Source: Brugia malayi (lineage: Eukaryota; Nematoda; Chromadorea; Rhabditida; Onchocercidae). From it: 64,000 nucleotides of DNA. The position numbers and the translations under genes were made by a program. Below, piece after piece: positions 53,065 through 64,000 of this stretch. Position 1 is the first letter of the stretch, and each line of letters starts with the position of its first letter. The stretch is from contig NW_025062477.1 of NCBI RefSeq assembly GCF_000002995.4, forward strand, positions 6,916,649 to 6,980,648. Direction: 5' to 3'. The notes below the pieces were generated by a model, which did not search any database, was not told the origin of the DNA, and worked only from the letters and a program-made list of their open reading frames with translations.

Positions 53065-56000
53065 ATGATCGAACAGCAACAGGACGCAACGTGGAAGAGA
53101 ATTCAACTGAATACTTTCACTCGATGGGTTAGGCAGAAATTAGAACAAGTGGATGTAACGGTGTCTGATTTGGTATGCTTTAAGAATGCATGAATTGTTT
53201 TGTAGTATTTCATCGTGTGCTTTACTTCTATTCATCCTCTTGCAATATTTGCCATAAAATATTCTTCAGGAAACCGATTTTGAAGAGGGTTTGAAATTAA
53301 TACGTTTGGTTGAAGTACTTTCTGGGAAGTCGTTTGGTCGACATAATAAAAAGGTCATATTTCGTCATCAGAAACTTGAAAATATCTCGCTTGCGCTGCA
53401 ATTTTTGGAGAACGAAGAACACATAAAACTTGTTAATATCGGTATGTCCTTTGTTTTATCTTTATTTTGGACTTAATTATTTTGCAGGTAAAAATATACC
53501 CTAAATCGTCTTGAGGAAATGAGGTCTCATGATTTGCTCATTTTTAGATAGTTCTGCAATAGCAGACCGCAATCTGAAACTGATTTTGGGTCTCGTATGG
53601 ACGCTTATTTTACATTATTCCATTTCAAAACAAGTTTGGGACCATCCAAGTGGTCAATTAGGAAATGGTGAAATGTCAGCGAAAGAAAAACTCTTGACAT
53701 GGCTCAGAGCAAAGTTACCAGTCGAACTTTCTGTAACCAATTTCACCTTTGATTGGAACGATGGGATTCTCCTTGGTGCTTTGGTATGATTTTATAATGC
53801 AGTAGCCTTTTTTCTCTACATGATTTAATGTGGAATTTTTTTCAGGTTGATTCTTGTGCTCCAGATTTGGAAGTTGATTGGCGAAAATGGTTACCATCGC
53901 AGGCTTTGCAGTCAACTCTTACTGCAATGAGGCTTGCTAGCGATTATCTTGGTGTTACTGCAGTATGTTACATTCTTGAGTTACATGAACTGTCTGAAAA
54001 CAAATGTGTAACTGTAGTTTGATATATATTACATATCTGATTTTTATTTTCTTGAAGTATGATCATTCTTTTCTCAATTTTTCAGCTTATTGAACCAGAG
54101 GAATTGATCAGTCCGGCTGTTGATGAGAAAAGTGTTATGACTTATCTTTCGCAGTTCCCTGGTGCGAAGTATACTCCATTACTTGGTCGACTTCATGATG
54201 TTGTGTTGAGACCAGTAGTAGGAGTCAGCACGATATTTAAACTCCAAACTCGTGATGCAATGATAGTTCCGGAAATCATTATCAAAGAGCCGAATGGATC
54301 TTCAATTCGTTGTATTCAACGTCAGCTTTCAGAAACTGTTTATGAATTCGGATATCAACCAGAAACACCAGGCGAACATGAGGTTATCTTAATATTTGTC
54401 CAACTTACGTATAAACTATAGATTCGTCATGTTATCTTGATGCACTTAAAATATATAAATTGGTTGTTACAGATTATGGCAACAGTTCGTGACATTGCAT
54501 CTGGTGACTCAGCTAAACTGGCAAGGACCAAAGTTGTAGCAGTTGAAGGAACGGATATCTCTTCGATTTTGGTGGATGGTCTCAATAATGGTTAGCAATT
54601 ACAAGGGTCTGAAGGATATTTAGTAATTTTAATCTTCTCGACTGTCTTTTGTTTCATATATATGCAATTTCTCAACAGCGTTTAAAAATACTTGTATTTG
54701 CTTAATAACTCAGAAACTGTAACAGTTGGACAGAGGAAAGATATTGTTATTGATATTGGAAACTTGATACCTATGAAGAATGGTTTGGAAGTTATTGTGG
54801 AGGAAATTGGAAAAGTTGATAGATCAAAGTATTTGCTATCTTTAGAATGTGAGCGTAATTCACACATTTACAGAGGTAATATTCTTTACAAATTCTTTCC
54901 TAATCTTTGGACTTGTTTCACCAGTTAATCATAAGAAATGTTATTGGTAAACAATTTTCAGGCTTCTGGACAGCCGAAAGATCAGGGAAAACCAAAATAT
55001 GTGTTCTTTTTGATGAAAATGTAGTTTGTGAATATCTAATTAGTGCTCGACACAGCGAGGACATAACTAAATGCCGAGCCCTTGGTGAAGGACTTGAACG
55101 TGCTGTTGTTGGTATGCCAGCGAAATTTCTAGTCGATATAAAGGTAATGTAGAATCCGATTTATGTTGATTATTTGTAATTTAAGCCTGAATTCGAGCTA
55201 TAAGCAGTAGTATATATAAGCAGATGTAAGCTGATTTAGGTACTGCTGCTATATGTTAGGAGTAATAACAGTAATTGTTATTATAAAATCTACTGAAGAG
55301 TTCTAATTTTAAGACGTATAAGTTATACTTTATTTTTTGAAATGAAAATGGCAGAAATAACTACAGAGGAGCAGCTTTGTATATTATATCACCAATTAAA
55401 TTTGCGTTAATGTGTTCATTCAGTGTAATTATTATAATTTTGAGGATGCTGGAAAAAGCAAAATAGAAGTAGCGATCAAGGGACCCTCAGAAGTGAAAGC
55501 GAATGTAATGGATAATTTGAATGGTTTGTGCACAGTGGAGTACATTCCAGAAACTCCTGGGTTGTATGAAATAATGATTTATTATGGAGACAAAAAAAAA
55601 CAAATCCCAGGTTTTCTATTTCTATGACTGATTTGTGGTATCTGATTTTCCGTTGCTCATGCACTATAAAATATTTTTTAAGTCCACTGGAAATCACTTA
55701 TCATATTGAGCTTGTGGAAATTAAATAGGATTTAAAAATTATCAGTTTTTTTAAAGGTTCTCCATTCATGGTAATAGCCGATTATGAGCGTAATCCATCG
55801 AAAATTGTAATAAGCGGAAGCACTAATGGACTAGCTCAAGCTAGAATGCCAAATTCGCTTATTATTGATGCTACGCTTACTGCATTAGAACCAGTAAGTG
55901 CGCGTCTTCCTGCCGGTTTCGAACAGCCAATTGTTGAAGAAATCAAACCTCGAGTATATCGAGTTACTTTCATCCCAAGCATTACAAGTGAAACAATAAC

Positions 56001-56454
56001 ATTGGAACTTTTGTACGGGGACGAACTTCTTGGGAAGTAATGATTTTCTATTTTGCATATATTATTGTAAAATGTTTTAATTGTTCGTCTAAACTATAGC
56101 ACTTTGAATATAGGAAGATCGGCTACTGTACATTTTTTCTAGACCGATAGTTTTCTTAGTCAAACCTGAAGAAGAATTAGAATCCGTGGTATTGAGAAAT
56201 TGTTCTGGTGGCTTGCTATCGTCAACAGTGCAAGCCTCCCTTCAGTTTGAAGCTCTGATCGATGTTACGAAAGCTGGGAAAATTGATGAACTGTTTGCGG
56301 AAATAAAAGTGAGACATTTTTGTAATGTTAGTCCCGATGATTTAACAAAATTTAGTGTTAACCTACTGATATTACGAATTGTGGTTAAAGCAGTTGGTTT
56401 CAGCAGTTTAACCAATTTTATGCAATCATTAGCTTTCATATTTTTATGACCATG

Positions 56455-56516
<62 letters not shown>

Positions 56517-59500
56517 CCAATGCATATAATTTGCATAAATTCCGTTTTTGTCTTTTTTTACATATAAAACAGAACAAATCTCATTGAAGGGGCACTGCCA
56601 TAAGTGTTGGCTTTAGCGCCCAGCAATCTCCATATGTACCTGGTTTAATTTTAGCGCCACGATCTTGAAGTCAAATTATTTTATATTCAAATTATGCAGG
56701 GGGAGGGAGAGAAGGGAGCAGCAGGATAAGCGGGAGGGTAGGAAAAAGGATGGAAGAGAATTTCTAATATTATTTAATATCAATTTCAATTAATGATGAA
56801 ACGGAAAAAGAAATGCGAAGCAATTTAATTCGATATTTTTACATTAACTAACAATAGTTATCTCATCTCATCTCTAAAATAATCATAAAAGAAAACAATG
56901 CTTGTGATAATGCCACATTATTTATACATGCGAATCTTTGAAATGTCAAAACTTTCCGCTGGAGTGCCTTGCAAAAAAATGAAAATAAAAATGGTATCTG
57001 TTGATAGTCCTTAGTACTTTTTTGTTTTTTTTGTCCAACATTTTTGTAAATAAATCAATTGACGCATTCTAACCACATCGTTTTTGTAAACAAGAAAAAG
57101 ACTTTGATTTTTCAGTCTCGAATATTGTAGGGTCCAGATGGCAAGGTGCGGAAATTACTACTCACCGAAAACTCTGACAAGAAAATACACTTATTGAACT
57201 TCGTGCCGGACTTGGTAGGGGTATATGTTATTGTAATATACATCAATGGGGAACCATTTTCGGATCCGTATAACTTAACTGCTATACCAGTGGGTTCAGC
57301 AGATAAATGCTTCGTGGAATGTAAGGTTTAAACATTTCAATATGTATAAAAACTGCAAATTTAAATACATCTTAAATTTGAGAATCTATGTCTTAATTTT
57401 TTTTTTTTTTAATGAATGAGATATGCTTCAAGAGATCATAGTAGTGACGTACTTTCATTTAAGGTGTTTTTGGGACAACTATCTTATTGTCCTCGGGTTT
57501 TAGTGGACACTTTTTTGTTCTACTGTAAGTTGTTTCAGCGAAGTCACTTGACAAGTTCTGGACTATTGGGGAGCCAAGAGTTTTTGTAGTGAATGCTAAA
57601 AATGGAGGAGAAGGAGCATTGAACGTTCTCTCTGAAAGAGTTGACTTGGAAACAAAAATTGACAAGAATGAGGATGGCTCTTACACTGTAACACTTACGC
57701 CACACGCTCAAGGACAGCATCGAGTTATGTTGATGTATGGAGGTGTTGATATACCTGGTGGGACATTCGATTTTGAGGTTTCTGTTTTAAAATTGAACAT
57801 TGTTTATTACGAGTGCTTTATTCGTAAGTGATGATTATTTGAAAAAAGAAAATTTTTGATAGAAAAGGACAGTAAAAGGATATAATCGACAATCTTTATA
57901 CAATTTTGGAAGGAAATTCGGAGTATTTTCAGTGTATTCCATCTCTTGTGAATGAAGACAGGAATATTTCTAAACAGCCAGTGGAGTCTGAAGATAACGG
58001 ACATCTGATGTCTCGCAGTTTTCGTTTTTCTGTTACTTCGGAATATCAGTTTAACAAACTTACTGCTTCCGTTAAAATGCCTTCTGGTACAGATGATATA
58101 GCCTATATTAACGTGAGTTACGTCGCACTTAAGTTCATTTGAAATATTTAAGCTAGCTGTTTAAATAGGTTTGAACAGCACTTCTTTCTTAGAGCAAGAA
58201 ATTATTATAGAAGTCTTTTTGAAATTTTGCAGCAGTTTTCTTTATTTTAATAAAATTACATAAAAAACTTTAGAAAGAAGGAATAACTTTAGACAACCGT
58301 ATAAATTTCTATACTGGAAAGTTTATGCTTTTGAAATGTTTGTTGATAATGGAAATAATTTATGTTGATGGTTTTATTTATAGGACAATAGGGATGGAAC
58401 TGTGACGGTTACATATCATCCGAAAGAGTGTGGCAGTCATTTGTTGTCAATAAAACACGATGGCATTAACATGTCTGGAAGTCCAATTTCATTTCATGTG
58501 AATGAAGCAAATGAGGAATATGCGACAGTATATGGTCTTGGCTTATTACAGGCGGTTGTCGGTGAACCAGCAGTATTTACAGTTTGTGCGAAAGGTTCAC
58601 CCACTAAAGAGTTGTCTGTTGCTATTGAAGGTACAGCAAAAGCTGTAATCAAATGTCATGATAATAAGGTAATTATATTGATTTTTTATGTGGAACTTCT
58701 ATTTTTGGATGTTGGTAATAATTCCTTACAGGATGGCACATGTTCTGTAGTATGGATACCCTCTATGGCTGGAGAATACAAAGTACATGTGAAACTTTCC
58801 GGAAAACCAGTGAAAAATTCTCCCTTCGTTGTATTTGTGGCAAATGAAGATCAAAAGCGAGCGCATTTGTCCCTTGAACCAACAGCAATGTCGGAGGTTT
58901 ATGCAACATAACTTATTACCACTATTCCTGTACAAAAATTTTCTTGTCAGATTTAGCATTCTGAATTGAGCTAAGCAACATCTATGTTCACAAGCAAATT
59001 GATTTCTCAGTATCGATTTTGCCCTGGAAAGCTTCAAGTTCAAATATAACAAGCTATTCGTATTTATTAGATTTCGAGTGTTATATTTAGTTATATTCTA
59101 TTTTACATTTTGGTGTTATTTAATACTATTTATTTCAAAATTTCAGATCTTAATTAATATTGACAATGCTGAAATTGAAGACCTGTCAGCATCAGTAATA
59201 AATCCAAGTGGGATTGAAGAGCCATGCATCATCCGTCAGATTGATGCAGCCCACGTCGGTACTCTTTTTCACTTTTTGTTTCTTTCTGCATGGTAGTTGA
59301 GTGTTAAAATTAAATGGAGTCGTTGTCTTTTTATCTTTTGCGGAAGCTGCATATGGACTTGAGAAGATGTCAATTGTAGTAATCGTCAATAAGATTAGAT
59401 GACATCAGTAATTTGGAAATAAATAGTATTTGTTTTCTAAAGAAAAAAAAATTTTTTTAAATAATTCTAAAAAAGCTTCCTGAAATTCCAAAAAAATGCT

Positions 59501-62500
59501 TTACCAATAGTGTGACCGGGTACTGCTATCTTGAAAACTTCCAGCCGAGCCAACAGGCAATTATTCTTACCCTTGTCTGGATAAGTCCTCTGCATTTAAA
59601 ATGCTTAATATTAATGTGAAAATAATTGTTGTTTCGATCATGACCTCAAATTATTTTACTAGGTGTAACATTTAACACTTTTACGCAATCATTATTCATT
59701 AATCAAAGTAGCTACTTGACACACTTTTGTAAACAAGAAATATGCTTGCTTATTTTAGCGTCACTCATTCTTTCCTTTTCAAGATTTTTGGAAAATATTT
59801 TTTGAAACATTTTCTCTCCAAATGATCAGGATATAACTGAAGAAATGATTTATCTTCTGGAAAAAGTCATTAAGCAAAAACATTGTCGACCTCAGTGTGA
59901 TTATACATTGTAGAAGAAAACTTAATCTTCTTTCTTATCCAGTGCGAGTTGAAGATACTGTAACCAACATCTAATCACAAAACTAGTAGCTGCTAGTTGT
60001 GGGAATAGTAGTATACAGATACTCTCGACCTCTGTATTAATATATAAATTTATCGGAAAAGCATGAAAATTGAAATCTTTCATTAAGAGTTATAGACGTT
60101 AAATGAATCTAGGTAGCACCTGGTTTTTAACTTTTCAGCCTGTGTCTTTTATAATTGTTTTTCTGGAAGTTTGCTGGACAAATTCTTTTCTGTATGCCCT
60201 TTTGGAAAGTCCTGAATCCTTGATATTATTTTTTTGTTTCTTATATTAACGGAGATCTTGCATTCTCTCAGCAATTATTTGCCATTTGATTGTTCAGTGG
60301 CTCTTGTAATTCCAAGCATTGAGATGCCGAAAATGTCTTGTCAACATCACTTCTTTGTAGAAAAATTGAATAATTTCTTTTAATTTGCTCTTTTGATAAA
60401 TCTAAATACATTTTCTCCTACATAGTCGAGTTTTGAAGCTTAGTTCGAGAGCAAGAAAGTTACCGACCTCAATATCTACTGGAATAAAACAATGGAAGTT
60501 TTAAACAATTTCAAAAGACTAAGTTGAAAACAGTTTGCTTTATATACAATCTAATTAAAGGATGATTCATGATGTATAGTGGTTGAACAGATTAATAACT
60601 TAATCTCTTAGTAGGCATGAATCATTCTCATACAGTAACAAATTTCAGGTATCTCATTCTCTCCATGTGAAGTGGGTGAACATTTGATCACTATTAAAAA
60701 GAATGAACAGGTTATACAGAAATCGAATTTCCAAGCTGAAATTATTAGAAACCAAGTGAGTGTGTAACTTTTTCTCAACATCTGTAACTGCACATTGTAA
60801 GGAGAAACAAATGACTTACGATTTGTGGCTTGTTCTAGCCTGGAGAAGCGTCTAAAGTTGTTGTTAGTGGAACAGGTAAAGCAAATGCTATTTGTGAGCA
60901 GGACAACAGTGTACAAATCAATATGCGTGATGCTGGTAAAGTTTGCTCTATCGCTTCAAAACGTCTTCATCTTAAGTTCTTGTTTGAAGTGAAGAACGAA
61001 ACCCAAACTCTTCCCTTATAAAGTTCGTTCGGATAGAGTTCGTACCTTCATATTGATTTAATAACACTTTTGTTTCTAACAACATTTCCCTCCCTTCATA
61101 GCAATGAATCACCAGGTCATTTTTCTTTATCTTAGCAGCATACTTTAATTCAGTTTTTCAGGTTTTGGTGATTTGTCTGTATCAATTCAGGGACCGTCGG
61201 AAGCTGAATTAAGGTGTATTGAAAATAAAGAAGGTGTAGCTAATATTGTTTATAGACCTACCGAACCTGGAATTTACATTTTGTCTGTAAAATTTGCTGG
61301 CGTTCATATAAATGGTTAGTTAGTACTAACTTCATTATTTCTGTCCATAGTGTTGTAGTTGTGTCTTTATGAAAAAATTTGTAGAATTTGATTTTAGATA
61401 GTCCGTTCAGGATTAACTGCACCGGAAAAGGAATGGGTATCGTGAAAGAAAGCGCAAATAAGAAAGTGAAACAGGTTACATATGTTTTATGAAATTTAAC
61501 TGAGGGATGAACACTGCAAATATGTGTAACGTGATGAATTGTGCTGGAATTGATCTTCATGAGTTATTATGCTCCCATATAACCACGATGATAGATGATA
61601 TATGATGACCTTGATTATATTCCGTTTTATCATTAGGTTCCAGTAGTTGTACCTGGACAAGACACTGCCCTGTATTTGCAATTGAAAAACATATCACCAT
61701 TGGACACAAAAGCAAGAGTCGTTGATCCCAATGGATACAGCAAAGATGTTAAAGTTTGTGATCTTGGTGACGATCTTTATCGGATTGAATTCAAACCTGT
61801 AGTGAATGGTCCACATGCAGTTTCTGTTCTGTATAAAGGACAACATATTTCAGGTAGACTTATTAGTACACATCAGTTTATCGAGATCTGGAAAGTTGAT
61901 GAGTGAAAATTTTTAATAATTCAGAAAATTAATTTTTTTTTATAGGCAGTCCCTTCCAGTTCACCGTAGGACATATGAAAGAAATGGGTGCACATAGGGT
62001 ACGGGCAGCAGGAGTCAAATTGAAGCGAGCAGAAGCTAGCAGGAAACAATCTTTCAATCTTTATACCCGAGAGGCTGGAAAAGGAGAACTTGAAGTAACG
62101 GTAGAAGGACCATCAAAAGCCGAATTACAGTTCCATGAACATGAGGTGAAATTTTTTTGCGCAGAAATAGGAATTTGATAATGTAATTACCGAAGCAAAC
62201 AGTGTCAAGAACACATGGTACTTTTTTTCTGCTCCAGCAAGTTTTGCTGAGGACTACAGTAAGATTACAACAACTTCAGATAGCAGGAAAAAACTTGTAA
62301 ATGATGCCGTGTGCCGTCCGGAGTTTTTGTCGGGTTTCTCGGGTTTTTGGTTTCCTTTTTGACAAGTTTAATAAATTCTTTGCAGTTTTGTTGGTTTCTT
62401 AATTATTAAATCTAAAAATTTTAGAATTACTAATCTGAATGCAGAATGACTTTTGACCACCATTTTTCAGGATGGAAATTGCCATTTCGATTATAAAGTT

Positions 62501-63903
62501 GCGAAGCCAGGAGAATACCTTATATCAGTCAAATTCAATGCTGAGCATATACCGGATTCACCATTCAAAGTTCACAATTCTCACTTCGTTTAAATTTTTA
62601 GATTATTGGAAATTATAGTTTGATCATATATGATGGAATGATTCGTTATTTTGTAATCTTATGCCAGTTTTGGTTTTTGAGGTGTTTATTGCTCCTGCAG
62701 CTGGGGAAGCCCGCTGCTTGGAATTACTATCACTCTCGGATTCTGGAACACCAGGTGAAATATGTGCTATTATGATAAATAGGAATGGTGCAAAAGGTCA
62801 TCTTAAAGCAAAGCTTTATACACCGGCCAACAAGATTGAAGCAGTCGATGTCCTCCCAGTTGAGGGAAGCGATTTGTGCTGCGTCCGATTCATTCCTTCA
62901 GAGGTTTTCTTTTTTGTTTTTATGTTTTTTTTTTTTTTTTTTTATTTTTGTTTTTGTTCATTTTTAGTTTTGTATGATATTAGGATGATAAATGTCTCTT
63001 TTCCATATATTCTAAGAAACCTCACATTTATTCTTGCTTTTAATTAACAGTTTCTAGACTGGAGACTATTACGTTGATGTAACGCTTGATGGTGCACCTA
63101 TGCATGACTCACCTTTCTGTTTCCGAATTGGCACAAATGGCGATAATGATCCATCAATAATAACTGTGACTGGCGACGGTATTCACGGTGGTCAAACTGG
63201 CCAAATCTGTACATTTATTATCAATACTTATAATGCTGGAGCAGGACTTCTCCATATTCTGATTAGTGGACCATCAAAAGTTACTATGAATGCATGTGAA
63301 GTTAGCGTTTATTCATTTTCATTTCATTTCGCTGTTAGTCATTTTCAAGCAGGTAAAATTATTGGTGGATTTTTGTAAACCACCGATCACTGTTGGAAGA
63401 TATTCTTTCCTAATCAGATTTCTATGTTTCATAATTTTCTTCGGAGATATCCAGAATTTAATAATTTGAATAATGTTAATAAGTGATCAGAAAAAAGTGG
63501 AACCTATTGCGATTCGGCAAGTTATATTTGTTTTTATGTCAACATTATTCCAGTCATCATCCAATTTTCAACTAATGATTATTTGTTTTTCATGTGGAAC
63601 AAGGCTACAAAGTGTTCTACGTTGCAGCAGTTCCTGGACCCTACTATGTGACTATCAAATATTCAGGTTTTTTTTTTTTTTATTTTTCGCAATGATATCA
63701 GATTTAGAGACCTAAAATTACTTTAAATTTTGTGTTCAGTTATTTTTCACACTTTTGTAACTATCATCTTATATCCCTTTTCTCTGGCTTGTATCTTTAA
63801 CTTGTATCCTTTTATAGGTGTTCATATTCCTAGTTCCCCGTTCAAGGTAGTTGTGGAAGGTAAAAAACTTGATGATGGCAAACCAGACTTTTCATTAATC
63901 AAG
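53065..63903 (+). CDS. Filamin, actin-binding domain plus about 14 Ig-like repeats, 3' part missing
   Basis: Filamins are cortical proteins that cross-link actin and anchor receptors. Exons: 53065-53172, 53270-53441, 53548-53783, 53846-53962, 54086-54382, 54473-54590, 54714-54875, 54962-55143, 55424-55610, 55757-56036, 56143-56308, 57131-57320, 57539-57777, 57933-58112, 58384-58668, 58732-58896, 59147-59258, 60649-60755, 60839-60935, 61162-61314, 61398-61474, 61637-61853, 61946-62145, 62471-62569, 62682-62903, 63058-63300, 63604-63666, 63818-63903, about 1,585 residues. CH1 starts [19 protein letters not shown] and includes [22 protein letters not shown]2 has [14 protein letters not shown] and [16 protein letters not shown]. 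Repeats show the family endings [47 protein letters not shown] and SSPFKV. Repeats 2 to 5 are divergent. Nematodes have canonical and divergent filamins (FLN-1, FLN-2); which one this is was not resolved. The 63300/63604 junction is out of phase as listed. Confidence 0.94.
56457..56513. repeat. AT dinucleotide microsatellite, about 57 bp
   Basis: About 28 uninterrupted TA units in the filamin intron 56309-57130, followed 180 bp later by a G/A-rich stretch (56697-56760). Expected to be length-polymorphic and self-pairing in the transcript. Confidence 0.95.
62926..62942 (+). repeat. T homopolymer in a filamin intron
   Basis: A run of about 17 T within a longer T-rich stretch (about 62903-62965) right after the donor at 62904. 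It makes overlapping open frames look like long poly-Phe extensions of the exon that are not coding. Confidence 0.85.
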
Positions 63904-64000
63904 GTTATTTTTCCTTCATTCTGTTTTATCATTAATTTATAGCTAAAGGAACAAACAATTGATGGTATTTTTTTTAATCTTTGAAAAGAAATATAAGGGA

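Noticed and set aside
55476..55697. Minus-strand open frame across filamin exon 55424-55610
   Set aside because: Shadow of the conserved plus-strand filamin repeat.
62903..63047. Poly-Phe extension of the filamin exon
   Set aside because: It reads the T-rich intron after the donor at 62904; the next true exon at 63058 ([14 protein letters not shown]) joins in phase.
1..64000. Bacterial (endosymbiont) insertions, tRNA genes, rRNA, CRISPR arrays
   Set aside because: No GC-rich or operon-like block, no tRNA A/B boxes with a foldable body and no regular spaced repeats were seen on either strand; a tRNAscan and endosymbiont BLAST would be decisive.

Overview
The window looks like nuclear DNA of a nematode, most plausibly a parasitic spirurid or filarial-type worm. 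The basis is strong A+T richness, genes broken into many short exons, introns of about 60 to 1,400 nt (one of 2.2 kb), acceptors of the TTTTCAG type, many homopolymer and AT tracts, and gene products that match animal families. No bacterial operon, CRISPR array, tRNA or rRNA gene was recognised. The species call is inference; the exon-intron structure and the families are read from the sequence.

Six genes can be supported, all solute transport, membrane-lipid control, ubiquitin or cytoskeleton genes. (1) 1-2313, minus: the N-terminal half of a proton-coupled oligopeptide transporter (POT/SLC15), running off the left edge. (2) 14659-26965, minus: a complete 21-exon SLC4 bicarbonate transporter of the sodium-driven NDCBE/NBC type, about 1,190 residues. 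(3) 39484-40356, minus: the E2 ubiquitin-conjugating enzyme UBE2W. (4) 41718-44462, plus: the nuclear envelope phosphatase regulatory subunit NEP1R1, divergent from UBE2W. (5) 48263-50105, plus: the PQ-loop membrane protein SLC66A2/PQLC1. (6) 53065 to the right edge, plus: a filamin with two calponin-homology domains and about 14 immunoglobulin-like repeats so far.

Between them lie long AT-rich gene-free stretches: 2383-14658 (12.3 kb), 26966-39483 (12.5 kb), 44463-48262 and 50106-53064. They hold simple repeats, one likely palindromic MITE (2714-3091), decayed direct repeats (8941-9402) and a polypurine tract (30401-30490). I recognised no conserved protein there.

No wholly new system was found. 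The items most worth checking are a perfect 33-bp foldback in intron 1 of the SLC4 gene, the MITE, an apparent GC-AG intron forced by reading frame in the SLC4 gene, a PDZ-binding-type C-terminus on that transporter, a lost proline in the first PQ motif of SLC66A2, and several filamin splice junctions that are in-frame, weak or unresolved.
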